NCBI RefSeq assembly: GCF_014256275.1
Contig: NZ_JACCFE010000002.1
Location: 6,697,501 to 6,761,500 of the forward strand
Length of the DNA stretch: 64,000 bases
From: Rhodococcus sp. 4CII
GTDB lineage: Bacteria; Actinomycetota; Actinomycetes; Mycobacteriales; Mycobacteriaceae
Direction: 5' to 3'
Under the pieces are notes generated by a model that saw nothing but the letters and a program-made list of their open reading frames with translations, had not been told where the DNA came from and made no database searches. The position numbers and the translations under genes were made by a program. Positions 1-10,798 of this stretch are shown one piece after another. How positions within the stretch are numbered: position 1 is the first letter of the stretch; every line of letters begins with the position of its first letter.

Positions 1-2300
<2,300 letters not shown>

Positions 2301-2419
2301 GAAGCTACGCGTCCACTGTGCGGTATCTGAAACAACACACGTTTCGGAGCAGACCACGAAGAACACCACCACCTGGGTGGTGGGATCTTCGCCGATGTTC
2401 CGTGTGACAGTTTCATAGA

Positions 2420-2538
2420 GTTACGGCGGCCATAGCGGAGGGGAAACGCTCGGTCCCATTCCGAACCCGGAAGCTAAGCCCTCCAGCGCCGATGGTACTG
2501 CACCCGACAGGGTGTGGGAGAGTAGGACACCGCCGAAC
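2420..2538 (+). rRNA. rrf: 5S ribosomal RNA
   Basis: The sequence starts GTTACGGCGGCCATAGCGG and ends near AGTAGGACACCGCCGAAC, and its termini (GGCGG / CCGCC) can pair as in all 5S molecules. The internal CCCATTCCGAACCCGGAAGC is the conserved loop B/C region. It follows the 23S gene by about 120 bases of spacer (2301-2419), in which I see no tRNA. The ends are set by comparison with typical 118-120 nt 5S RNA and may be off by a few bases. Confidence 0.95.
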
Positions 2539-2547
2539 ATCCGTTAC

Positions 2548-2581
2548 CGAAAGGGGACCCAATATACTGGGTCCCCTTTCG
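2548..2581 (+). terminator. Strong hairpin at the end of the rRNA operon
   Basis: A perfect 14-bp inverted repeat (CGAAAGGGGACCCA / TGGGTCCCCTTTCG) flanks a six-base loop ATATAC just 10 bases after the 5S gene. Downstream bases are only modestly T-rich. It is the obvious rrn terminator or processing hairpin. The next gene's start codon lies only 17 bases after it, and the loop region reads TATACT (2563-2568), which also resembles a -10 box. Confidence 0.85.
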
Positions 2582-2598
2582 TGGTTTGTGTGAAAGGA

Positions 2599-3564
2599 AT
2601 GACTGTGTCGGAGAGTGACGACGGACGTCGATCCTTCCGCGGAGGTAGTGCCTCCCGTGATAATCGGGGCGGTGCCTCCAACAGCAATCGGGGCGGAGCC
2701 TCCGGTGACAACCGTGGTGCCGTCGGTTCGGGCCGTGGCGGCTCGTCGGGCGGTCCCCGTCGCGATTCGCGCGACAACCGTGGCGGTGCCGGCGGCGATC
2801 GCCGTGGCGGCGCACCCCGTCGTGGTGGCGAGGGCGGCTTCGCGCCGCGCGGACGTGAAGGTGACCGTCCGCAGCGGCAGCAGGCTCGTCCGGACGAACC
2901 GGATCTGCCCGAGAACGTCGAGGCCGGCGAACTCGATCCCGGTGTTCGTCGCGATCTTCTGAGCTTGGACAAGACGAATGCGAACACGGTGGCGCGACAC
3001 CTGGTGATGGCGGGCAAACTCGTCGACGACGATCCGCGCCTTGCGCTGGCACACGCTCGGGCTGCACGTCAACGCGCCGGTCGCATCGCGGTTGTCCGCG
3101 AGGCCGCGGGTATCACGGCGTATCACGCCGGCGAATGGGCGGAGGCACTATCCGAACTGCGCGCTGCTCGTCGCATGGCGGGCGGCCCCGGACTGCTCGC
3201 GGTGATGGCGGACTGCGAACGGGGACTGGGCCGTCCCGAGCGCGCGATCGAACTGGGGCGAAGCGACGAGGCTGCCGCCCTGTCGGGCGACGAGGCCGCC
3301 GAGCTGCGCATGGTGGTCGCCGGAGCGCGCATGGACCTCGGCCAGTTCGATCAGGCCGTGGTCACGCTGCAGACTCCCGACCTCGATGCCTCGCGGACCG
3401 GTCCCGGTGCGGCTCGCCTGTTCTACGCATACGCGGACGCCCTGGTGGCGGCCGGTCGGATCGAGGACGGTCTGAAGTGGTTCCTCAATTCGGCGGCAGC
3501 GGATCTCGAGGGCGACACCGATGCGGAGGAGCGTGTGGCCGAGCTGACCGGAGACAATCAGTGA
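2599..3564 (+). CDS. RGG-rich TPR-like protein (Rv1691-type)
   Basis: This 321-residue protein has two parts. Residues 1 to about 95 are low complexity, with repeated R/G/N/S units such as DNRGGAS, SNRGGAS and RRGG, so this part is very basic and probably disordered. The remainder is alanine/leucine-rich helical sequence with TPR-like helix pairs (for example HARAARQRAGR, YHAGEWAEALSELRAARRM, LGRPERAIELG). The start ATG 2599 has GAAAGGA just ahead of it. It overlaps the next gene by one base (TGATG). The position matches Rv1691 of M. tuberculosis, a TPR protein without assigned function. RGG-like tails often bind RNA, but that role here is inference. Confidence 0.85.
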   Translation: MTVSESDDGRRSFRGGSASRDNRGGASNSNRGGASGDNRGAVGSGRGGSSGGPRRDSRDNRGGAGGDRRGGAPRRGGEGGFAPRGREGDRPQRQQARPDEPDLPENVEAGELDPGVRRDLLSLDKTNANTVARHLVMAGKLVDDDPRLALAHARAARQRAGRIAVVREAAGITAYHAGEWAEALSELRAARRMAGGPGLLAVMADCERGLGRPERAIELGRSDEAAALSGDEAAELRMVVAGARMDLGQFDQAVVTLQTPDLDASRTGPGAARLFYAYADALVAAGRIEDGLKWFLNSAAADLEGDTDAEERVAELTGDNQ

Positions 3565-4556
3565 TGGCTCTGCGCGACTCCTACGACGCTCTGCTACTCG
3601 ATCTCGACGGCACCCTGTACCAGGGTCCGCTCGAAATCCCTGGTGCGCGAGACGCATTGGCGGTCGGGGATCAAGCGCTCTACTACGTGACCAATAACGC
3701 CAGCCGCAGACCCGGCGAGGTTGCGGAACACCTGACGGAACTGGGCTTCGCCGCGGACGAGTCGACGGTGGTGACGAGTTCGCAGACCGCGGCCAGGTTG
3801 CTCGCGGAGAACGTCGCACCCGGTTCATCGGTGCTCGTCGTCGGCACCGAAGCGCTCGCCGACGAAGTACGCCATGTCGGGCTGCTGCCCGTGCGGTCGT
3901 TCGAGGATGCGCCCATTGCGGTGGTGCAGGGACACTCTCCGACCACGGACTGGGCGATTCTCGCCGAGGCGACCCTGGCGATCCGCGCCGGTGCGATCTG
4001 GGTGGCGGCAAACCTGGACTCGACCCTGCCCACCGAGCGCGGTCTCGTGCTCGGAAACGGTTCGATGGTTGCTGCGTTGCGGACGGCGACGTCCCGCGAA
4101 CCCCTCGTCGCGGGTAAACCGGCGGCGCCGCTGATGGAAGACGCGATGCGCCGAAGTGGTTGTGCGCGTCCGCTCGTCGTCGGGGACAGGCTGGACACCG
4201 ACATCGAAGGTGCGTACACCGTCGGCCTCGACTCGTTGCTGGTGCTCACCGGAGTGAGTACCGCGGTCGACGTACTGCGTGCCGCCCCGGCCCAGCGTCC
4301 CACCTACCTGGCCGCCGACCTGGACGCCCTCAATCGGCCGGCCGAGGAGTCGCGCGTCGGTGAGGACAGGCGCTGGTCCGTCGAGTTCGACGGCGCCGAT
4401 CTGGTAATCGAACGGGCTACCGATTCGGCGGAGCCGGTGGATTCGGCCGCGCTGCTGCGGGCCGTCGCGGTCGGCGCCTGGAAGTTCCCCGACTTCGCGC
4501 ACGTCACGTCGACGACCCCCGCTGTGAGCGCGGTCGTATCCGGCTGGGGTGCCTGA
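3564..4556 (+). CDS. HAD-superfamily phosphatase (Rv1692-type, probable glycerol-3-phosphate phosphatase)
   Basis: The 330-residue protein opens with the HAD nucleophile motif DLDGTLY (around residues 13-19), followed by VTNNASRRP (motif II Thr-Asn-Asn, residues about 43-51), the lysine of AGKPAAP near 192, and the acidic motif VGDRLDTDIEGA near 211. This order and the NagD-like cap insertion fit the phosphoglycolate/4-nitrophenyl-phosphatase group. The M. tuberculosis protein in this position, Rv1692, is reported to dephosphorylate glycerol 3-phosphate released by phospholipid recycling. The start overlaps the previous stop codon, indicating coupled translation. The last 70 residues form an extra C-terminal domain also present in mycobacterial relatives. 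Confidence 0.88.
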   Translation: MALRDSYDALLLDLDGTLYQGPLEIPGARDALAVGDQALYYVTNNASRRPGEVAEHLTELGFAADESTVVTSSQTAARLLAENVAPGSSVLVVGTEALADEVRHVGLLPVRSFEDAPIAVVQGHSPTTDWAILAEATLAIRAGAIWVAANLDSTLPTERGLVLGNGSMVAALRTATSREPLVAGKPAAPLMEDAMRRSGCARPLVVGDRLDTDIEGAYTVGLDSLLVLTGVSTAVDVLRAAPAQRPTYLAADLDALNRPAEESRVGEDRRWSVEFDGADLVIERATDSAEPVDSAALLRAVAVGAWKFPDFAHVTSTTPAVSAVVSGWGA

Positions 4557-4633
4557 AACCCGGAAAACCCGCGTTGTTCGTCACGCGATTCGCTGTATGC
4601 GTATCGGAACGCGATGGACTAGCGTTGTGCCCG

Positions 4634-4861
4634 ATGAGCACGCCAATACCGCGCCCGGGAGCCCATCTACCTGGGCCTCCTCAGAGTGTCGACCCCGAGA
4701 AGATCCACACGGAGGTCGACGGATTGCTGTCGCGGCTCGGAGCCGTCGAACCGGATCCGGATGACGAGCACGGCGTCGGGGTCATCCCGCGCAAGGCCCA
4801 TCTTCTCGAGAAGGCGCACGACGTGCTGGTGGAGGCCCTGGCCACGGTGGACAAGATCTGA
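4634..4861 (+). CDS. Small conserved protein (Rv1693 position)
   Basis: A 75-residue, mostly acidic protein with a proline-rich N-terminus (STPIPRPGAHLPGPP) and a helical C-terminal half ending in HDVLVEALATVDKI. I do not recognise a domain. It occupies the place of the small protein between the phosphatase and tlyA in mycobacteria (Rv1693), and its stop codon is one base ahead of the tlyA GTG, so it is probably translated from the same message. There is no convincing ribosome binding site before ATG 4634; an alternative in-frame ATG lies at 4574. Confidence 0.7.
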   Translation: MSTPIPRPGAHLPGPPQSVDPEKIHTEVDGLLSRLGAVEPDPDDEHGVGVIPRKAHLLEKAHDVLVEALATVDKI

Positions 4862-4862
4862 C

Positions 4863-5693
4863 GTGGCCCGAAGAGCACGGGTGGATGCCGAACTCGTTCG
4901 GCGGGGACTGGCCCGGTCCCGCGAGCACGCGCAGGAACTCATCGCCTCCGGCCGAGTGCTGATTTCGGGAGCGGCAGCGACCAAACCCGCCACCGCCATC
5001 GAAGCGGGAACTCCGCTGCGCGTGGTCGAGGTCGACAACGAGGTGTCCTGGGCGTCGCGCGGGGCGCACAAACTCCTCGGTGCGCTCGAGGCGTTCGGCC
5101 CTCGCGGACTCGATGTCGAGGCCAAGCGCTGCCTCGACGCAGGCGCGTCGACGGGCGGATTCACCGACGTGCTGCTCCACCGCGGCGCGCGAGAAGTCGT
5201 CGCGGTGGACGTCGGCTACGGCCAGCTGGTGTGGCGGCTGCAATCCGACGACCGGGTCCACGTCGTGGACCGCACCAACGTGCGATCCATCGTCGCCGAG
5301 CAGATCGGCGGTCCCGTGGATCTGGTGGTCGCGGATCTGTCGTTCATCTCCCTCAAGCTCGTGCTCCCGGCGTTCGTCGCATGCGTGGCCGCGGGTGCAG
5401 ATCTGATCCCGATGGTGAAACCGCAGTTCGAGGTCGGCAAGGACCACGTGGGTTCCGGGGGAGTGGTGCGCGACCCGGAACTGCGGGTCGCCGCGGTGCT
5501 GGACGTCGCGAAGACCGCGGCGTCGCTGGGGCTGCGTACCGTCGGTGCAGTGGCGAGTCCGCTGCCGGGACCATCGGGCAACGTCGAATACTTCCTGTGG
5601 CTGCGCGCGGATGTCACACCCGAGACGGATGATGTACCGGTCGAGTCGGTAGAAGAGTTGATCCGCACCGCGGTGCAGGAGGGACCACAGTGA
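4863..5693 (+). CDS. tlyA: TlyA-family rRNA 2'-O-methyltransferase
   Basis: The 276-residue protein has an N-terminal S4 RNA-binding domain (residues about 1-60, ARVDAELVRRGLARSREHA and SGRVLIS) and an FtsJ-like Rossmann methyltransferase domain. The SAM loop is DAGASTGGFTDVLL (about residues 90-103), followed by VDVGYGQL, VADLSF and MVKPQFE, giving the Lys-Asp-Lys-Glu residues expected in this family. TlyA enzymes methylate 16S and 23S rRNA at cytidines and confer capreomycin sensitivity in mycobacteria. GTG 4863 is chosen because it starts the S4 domain directly. The end overlaps nadK by four bases (GTGA). Confidence 0.93.
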   Translation: MARRARVDAELVRRGLARSREHAQELIASGRVLISGAAATKPATAIEAGTPLRVVEVDNEVSWASRGAHKLLGALEAFGPRGLDVEAKRCLDAGASTGGFTDVLLHRGAREVVAVDVGYGQLVWRLQSDDRVHVVDRTNVRSIVAEQIGGPVDLVVADLSFISLKLVLPAFVACVAAGADLIPMVKPQFEVGKDHVGSGGVVRDPELRVAAVLDVAKTAASLGLRTVGAVASPLPGPSGNVEYFLWLRADVTPETDDVPVESVEELIRTAVQEGPQ

Positions 5694-6652
5694 GCGGGGG
5701 AAGCAGAGGCACCCAGCGACGCGAGCGGGAGATCCTGCTCGTGGCGCACCCGGGCCGCGCCGAGATCACGGAGACCGCGCGGCGGGTGGGCAAGATCTTC
5801 GAGCGTGCCGGTATCGGACTGCGCGTGCTCGTCGACGAGGTCGACAGCACCCGCATCGAACCGATGGACGCCATGGCGGCCGACGAATTCCTGGTCCCCG
5901 GACTGGAGGTCACCATCGTTCAGGCAGGCCCCGACGCGGCCCTCGGTTGCGAGATGGTCCTCGTCCTCGGCGGGGACGGAACATTCCTCCGGGCTGCGGA
6001 ACTCGCCCAGGCGGCGTCGATTCCGGTTCTGGGCATCAACCTGGGACGGATCGGGTTCCTCGCGGAAACCGAGGCCGAGCACCTCGACGAGGCCCTCGCC
6101 CAGGTGGTGCGCCGCGAGTACCGCATCGAGCATCGGATGACGCTGGACGTGCTGGTCCGCGTGGACGACGAGATCATCGAACGAGGGTGGGCGCTCAACG
6201 AGGCGAGCATCGAGAACCGGTCGCGGCTCGGGGTTCTCGAGGTGGTTCTCGAAGTGGACGGCCGTCCCGTGTCGGCCTTCGGCTGCGACGGCGTCCTCAT
6301 CTCCACGCCCACCGGTTCGACGGCGTACGCGTTCTCGGCCGGCGGCCCCGTGGTGTGGCCGGAACTCGAGGCCCTGCTGGTGGTCCCGAGCAACGCACAC
6401 GCGTTGTTCGCGCGACCGCTCGTGACGAGCCCCGACTCGCTGATCGCCGTGGAGACGGTGGCAGGCAGTCACGACGGACTGGTGTTCTGCGACGGGCGCC
6501 GAACGCTGGAGCTGCCGGCAGGCGCCCGCGTCGAAGTGGTGCGCGGTAAGGAACCCGTTCGTTGGGTACGACTGGATTCGGCCCCGTTCGCGGACCGGAT
6601 GGTGCGAAAGTTCGAGCTGCCCGTCACCGGGTGGCGAGGAAGGAAGCCCTAG
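5690..6652 (+). CDS. nadK: NAD kinase
   Basis: This 320-residue enzyme phosphorylates NAD to NADP using ATP or polyphosphate. Diagnostic motifs are the GGDGT loop (LVLGGDGTFLRAAELA, near residue 88), the NE motif in WALNEASIE (near 168) and the glycine-rich SPTGSTAYAFSAGGPV (near 205). Length agrees with mycobacterial PpnK (about 307). The GTG start overlaps the tlyA stop. recN follows after two bases, so tlyA-nadK-recN form one translation-coupled unit. Confidence 0.95.
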   Translation: MSGGSRGTQRREREILLVAHPGRAEITETARRVGKIFERAGIGLRVLVDEVDSTRIEPMDAMAADEFLVPGLEVTIVQAGPDAALGCEMVLVLGGDGTFLRAAELAQAASIPVLGINLGRIGFLAETEAEHLDEALAQVVRREYRIEHRMTLDVLVRVDDEIIERGWALNEASIENRSRLGVLEVVLEVDGRPVSAFGCDGVLISTPTGSTAYAFSAGGPVVWPELEALLVVPSNAHALFARPLVTSPDSLIAVETVAGSHDGLVFCDGRRTLELPAGARVEVVRGKEPVRWVRLDSAPFADRMVRKFELPVTGWRGRKP

Positions 6653-6654
6653 AC

Positions 6655-8427
6655 GTGCTGGCAGAGATCAGGATCGACAACCTCGGCGTGATCTCCGAGG
6701 CGTCGGCGCAGTTCCACGAAGGTTTGACGGTCCTCACCGGTGAGACCGGTGCGGGCAAGACGATGGTGGTGACGAGCCTCCATCTGCTCAGCGGTGCGCG
6801 GGCGGATGCGGGCCGGGTCCGCCTCGGCGCTCCCCGCGCGGTGGTCGAGGGCCGGTTCATGACGGACGAGGGCTCGGAGCACGTCGAACGTGCCGTCGCC
6901 CGGTTGCTCGAATCCACCGGTGCCGAGCGGGACGAGGACGGCACCATCATCGCGGTGCGCACCGTGGGAAGCGACGGACGGTCCCGGGCTCACCTGGGTG
7001 GGCGTAGCGTTCCGGCGGGCGTCCTGTCCGAGTTCACCGATCCGCTGCTCACCGTCCACGGGCAGAACGATCAGCTACGGCTGCTCCGCCCGGACCAGCA
7101 GTGCGCAGCCCTCGACAGGTTCGCCGACAAGACCGTCGGCCCGCTGAAGGCCCGGTACCGCAAGCACCGGGACGAGTGGGTGACCGCGCGATCCGAGCTG
7201 ATCGAACGGACCGGGCGTACCCGGGAACTCGCGCAGGAGGCCGACCAGCTGACGTTCGCCCTCAACGAGATCGACGGCGTCGCTCCGACTCCCGGTGAGG
7301 ACGAGTCGATCGTGTCAGAGGTACGCAGGCTCAGTGAGCTCGACTCGCTGCGGTCGGCGGCGGAGGAGGCGCACGCCGCCCTCACCGGTGGCGACGACAT
7401 GGACGGCGACGCCGGAGCGGCCCCTGCGCTGGACTTGCTGTCGGAGGCGCGGGCCCGCATCGAATCGGCCACCGACCCCGAACTGGACGGGCTCGCCCCG
7501 CGCCTCGCCGAGGCGATTGCCGTGGTCACCGATGTCTCGGCCGACCTGACCACGTATCTCGCCGGGCTTCCGGCGGATCCGGGTGCGCTCGACTCGCTGT
7601 TGTCGCGGCAGGCGGAATTGAAGAATCTCACCCGCAAGTACGCCGCCGATGTCGACGGCGTACTGGAATGGGCAGACACCGCCCGCGCGAGGCTCGAGAA
7701 GATCGACGTGTCCTCCGACGCGTTGGCGGCCCTGACGAAGCAGGTGGAGGAATCGGCTGCGTCCACCGCCGAGGCCGCATCGAAACTGACCGCGGCCCGC
7801 GTCAAGGCGGCGGCCAAGCTCGCCAAGGCCGTCAGTGCCGAACTCGCGGGCCTGGCGATGGGACGGGCCGCTCTCGAGGTGACGGTCCGACCGCGGATCG
7901 CCGGCCCGCAGGACACGGCGCCGCTCGTCGTCGATGGCACGGAGCTGCACGCGGGGTCGTCCGGCGTCGACGAGGTGGAGTTCCGGCTGTCGGCGCACAG
8001 CGGCGCGCAGTCGCTGCCGATCAGCAAGAGCGCGTCAGGTGGTGAGCTCTCGCGGGTGATGCTCGCACTCGAGGTGGTCCTCGCCGGTTCCGATTCGGGC
8101 GCGACGATGGTGTTCGACGAGGTCGACGCCGGCGTCGGCGGCCGCGCGGCGGTCGAGATCGGCCGGCGGCTGGCGCGACTCGCCCGGACCCACCAGGTCA
8201 TCGTGGTCACGCACCTGCCGCAGGTCGCGGCATTCGCGGACACCCACCTGGTGGTCGACAAGGTCGACGACGCGGACGGCGTCGTCAGCAGCGGCGTGCA
8301 CACGCTCACCGACGACGAACGCGTCGTGGAACTCGCCCGGATGCTGGCCGGACTCGACGACACGGAGACCGGCCGTGCCCACGCGGAGGAGCTGCTGGCC
8401 ACCGCCAACGCTGAGCGCTCCGCCTGA
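6655..8427 (+). CDS. recN: DNA repair ATPase RecN
   Basis: The 590-residue SMC-like ATPase acts in double-strand break repair. The N-terminal Walker A is GETGAGKT (residues about 29-36); the C-terminal half carries the signature SASGGELSRVMLALEVV, Walker B MVFDEVDAGVGG and the His-containing VVTHLPQVAAFAD. Between them lie Ala/Glu/Arg-rich helices expected to form an antiparallel coiled coil. The start is GTG 6655, reading VLAEIRIDNLGVI, which is the usual RecN N-terminus. It is the third gene of a coupled run after tlyA and nadK, as in mycobacteria. Confidence 0.96.
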   Translation: MLAEIRIDNLGVISEASAQFHEGLTVLTGETGAGKTMVVTSLHLLSGARADAGRVRLGAPRAVVEGRFMTDEGSEHVERAVARLLESTGAERDEDGTIIAVRTVGSDGRSRAHLGGRSVPAGVLSEFTDPLLTVHGQNDQLRLLRPDQQCAALDRFADKTVGPLKARYRKHRDEWVTARSELIERTGRTRELAQEADQLTFALNEIDGVAPTPGEDESIVSEVRRLSELDSLRSAAEEAHAALTGGDDMDGDAGAAPALDLLSEARARIESATDPELDGLAPRLAEAIAVVTDVSADLTTYLAGLPADPGALDSLLSRQAELKNLTRKYAADVDGVLEWADTARARLEKIDVSSDALAALTKQVEESAASTAEAASKLTAARVKAAAKLAKAVSAELAGLAMGRAALEVTVRPRIAGPQDTAPLVVDGTELHAGSSGVDEVEFRLSAHSGAQSLPISKSASGGELSRVMLALEVVLAGSDSGATMVFDEVDAGVGGRAAVEIGRRLARLARTHQVIVVTHLPQVAAFADTHLVVDKVDDADGVVSSGVHTLTDDERVVELARMLAGLDDTETGRAHAEELLATANAERSA

Positions 8428-8525
8428 TCCGCCTGCGCGCACCCGTGGTAATGGTGTGACTGATGTGGTAGACGGTTCGGCGCGCCTCCACAGGTCGGTC
8501 GCGCTTCCGGTCCATCATCGAATCC

Positions 8526-9710
8526 ATGAAGATGCCGGCACTGCTGTCACGTAACACCGAAACTTTGCCTGGGGTCAGCGGCATCGCCAGGGTGGATCGC
8601 AACACGGCCAAGTTGCTGCGACGCGTCGGACCCGGCGACATCGTCGTTCTCGACGAGCTCGACCTCGATCGCGGAACCGCGGACGCCCTGGTGAAGGCCG
8701 GCGTCCTCGCAGTGATCAACGCTTCGCCCTCCATATCGGGGCGATACCCCAACTTGGGCCCGGAAGTGATCGTCGCCAACGGAATCCTCCTCGTGGATTC
8801 GGCGGGCACCGAGATCTTCAAGAGCATCAAGGACGGCAGCAAGGTCCGGGTGAACGGGGGCGGTGTCTACACCGGCGAGCGGCGCATCGCCAAGGGTGAC
8901 GAGCAGACCGAGGCGGAGATCTCCGACCGGATGATCGAGGCGAAGACCGGTCTGGTCGACCACCTCGAGGCGTTCTCCGGCAACACCATCGAGTTCATCC
9001 GCACCGAGAGTCCCCTTCTGATCGACGGTGTCGGAGTGCCCGACGTGGACGTCGACATGAAGGAACGGCACGTCGTGATCGTGTCCGACGGTCCCGACCA
9101 CGTGTCCGACCTCAAGAACCTCAAACCGTTCATCAAGGAGTACTCGCCGATCCTCATCGGTGTCGGGGCGGGCGCCGACGTCCTGAAGTCGGCGGGATAC
9201 CGTCCCGATCTCATCGTCGGCGACCCCGAGGACATCACCAGCGCGACTTTGAAGTCGGGTGCCGAAGTGGTTCTCCCCGCCGACCAGGACGGTCACGCAC
9301 CCGGGCTGTCGCGGATCCAGGACCTCGGGATCGGAGCGATGACGTTCCCGGCCTCGGGATCGCCGTCCGACCTGGCGTTGCTGCTGGCCGATCACCACGG
9401 TGCGTCGCTGATCGTCACGGTCGGCAGCACGGTCTCCCTCGACGAGTTCTTCGACCGCGGGCGCCGCGACAGCAACCCGTCGGCGTTCATGACCCGCCTG
9501 AAGGTGGGTCCGAAGCTGGTGGACGCCAAGGCCGTGGCGACGCTGTACCGGAGCCGGGTGTCGGGCGGCGCGATCGCGCTGCTCGTGCTCGCCGCGCTGA
9601 TCGCGGTGATCGTGGCTCTGGTCGTGTCCAACGTGGGCGGTGAGGCACTCGACTGGGCCGTGGCAACCTGGAACAGCTTTGCGTTGTGGGTTCAGGGGTT
9701 CTTCAAGTGA
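8526..9710 (+). CDS. steA: SteA-like cytokinetic ring protein (Rv1697-type)
   Basis: The 394-residue protein has a large cytoplasmic part with thiamine-pyrophosphokinase-like segments (LIVGDPEDITSATLKSGAEV, PASGSPSDLALLLADHHGA) and one C-terminal membrane helix (about residues 345-367, IALLVLAALIAVIVALVVSNV). SteA of Corynebacterium works with SteB (the neighbour here) at the septum and affects cell separation. ATG 8526 lies after a 98-base gap behind recN, so a promoter may lie at 8428-8525. The stop codon overlaps the next gene by four bases (GTGA), which supports joint function. Confidence 0.88.
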   Translation: MKMPALLSRNTETLPGVSGIARVDRNTAKLLRRVGPGDIVVLDELDLDRGTADALVKAGVLAVINASPSISGRYPNLGPEVIVANGILLVDSAGTEIFKSIKDGSKVRVNGGGVYTGERRIAKGDEQTEAEISDRMIEAKTGLVDHLEAFSGNTIEFIRTESPLLIDGVGVPDVDVDMKERHVVIVSDGPDHVSDLKNLKPFIKEYSPILIGVGAGADVLKSAGYRPDLIVGDPEDITSATLKSGAEVVLPADQDGHAPGLSRIQDLGIGAMTFPASGSPSDLALLLADHHGASLIVTVGSTVSLDEFFDRGRRDSNPSAFMTRLKVGPKLVDAKAVATLYRSRVSGGAIALLVLAALIAVIVALVVSNVGGEALDWAVATWNSFALWVQGFFK

Positions 9711-10657
9711 TTTCTCTGCGTCAACATGCCATTTCCATAGCGGCGATCTTTCTGGCTCTGGCGATCGGCGTGGTCATGGGGTCCGGCCTGCTGTCGAGTG
9801 GTCTCGTCTCGGGACTGCGCGACGACAAGGCGGACCTGCAGACCGACGTGGAGAAGGCGAACGAACGCAACAACCAACTGACCGAACAGTTGAACTCGGC
9901 GGACGGCTTCGACTCCGCCGTGGGTGGCAGGGTGGTCGCCGATTCGCTCGCGCAACGCACGGTGATGGTCGTGACGACACCCGACGCCGACCCTGCGGAC
10001 CTCGACGGTGTGACCCGCATGATCGCCCAGGCGGGTGGATCGGTGACCGGCCGGGTGTCGTTGACCGATTCGTTCGTGGACGCCACCGGCGGCGACCGGT
10101 TGCGAACAGTCGTCAACAACGTGATCCCCGCGGGGGTCACGCTGAAAACGGGCGCCGTCGATCAAGGCAGCCTCGCGGGGGATCTGCTGGGTTCCGTCCT
10201 CATGCTCGGCAAGGAGAGCGGTCAGCCGCAGAGTTCCGCACAGGAGATGGCGCTCGCTCTCGAGACCCTCCGCGGAGCGGGTTTCGTCAGTTACGACGAC
10301 GGAGCGGTCCGACCCGCTCAGCTCGCGGTGGTGCTCACCGGCGACCGTGACGCGGAGGACGGTGTCAGCGGCAACCGTGGTGCGGTGGTGGCCCGGTTCG
10401 CGGGCGCGCTGGATTCACGCGGCGCCGGGGCGGTACTGGCCGGGCGTCCGGCCTCGGCACAAGGCAACGGTGCGGTGGCGGTTGCTCGGGCCGACGCGGC
10501 CCTCTCGGCGGCGCTCACCACGATCGACAACATCGACCGGGAGGCGGGCAAGATCACGGTGCCGCTCGCGCTCCAGGAGCAACTGGGCGGCGGCGCCGGC
10601 CGGTACGGCACCGGACCCGGCACGACCGGAGTCACCGTGGGAGCGACACCGGCGTAG
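9707..10657 (+). CDS. mctB: MctB/SteB-like envelope protein (DUF3186, Rv1698-type)
   Basis: The 316-residue protein has one N-terminal membrane anchor (ISIAAIFLALAIGVVMGSGL, residues about 9-28), a short coiled-coil segment rich in D/E/N (KADLQTDVEKANERNNQL) and a soluble alpha/beta domain ending in a Gly/Thr-rich tail. In M. tuberculosis Rv1698 has been described as a copper-homeostasis/outer-membrane protein; the corynebacterial counterpart SteB partners SteA in division. The sequence cannot decide between these roles. The overlap with steA and the single anchor favour a septal complex. Confidence 0.82.
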   Translation: MISLRQHAISIAAIFLALAIGVVMGSGLLSSGLVSGLRDDKADLQTDVEKANERNNQLTEQLNSADGFDSAVGGRVVADSLAQRTVMVVTTPDADPADLDGVTRMIAQAGGSVTGRVSLTDSFVDATGGDRLRTVVNNVIPAGVTLKTGAVDQGSLAGDLLGSVLMLGKESGQPQSSAQEMALALETLRGAGFVSYDDGAVRPAQLAVVLTGDRDAEDGVSGNRGAVVARFAGALDSRGAGAVLAGRPASAQGNGAVAVARADAALSAALTTIDNIDREAGKITVPLALQEQLGGGAGRYGTGPGTTGVTVGATPA

Positions 10658-10798
10658 CGCCGGTCACATCGGGCCCGGCAATCGCGGCGCGTTGTTTCCG
10701 GGACGTCCATTGAGGTGTTACCGTGAAGTCCCGTGGGTCGGCAGGCCCCAGCATTGCTCGAACAGACCAAGCCCTGCACAGTCGTCACGGGAGCCCCT

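Noticed and set aside
10733..10798. Longer pyrG start at GTG 10733
   Set aside because: The extra 22 residues have no family counterpart, while TTG 10799 has a spaced GGGAG and gives the usual length.
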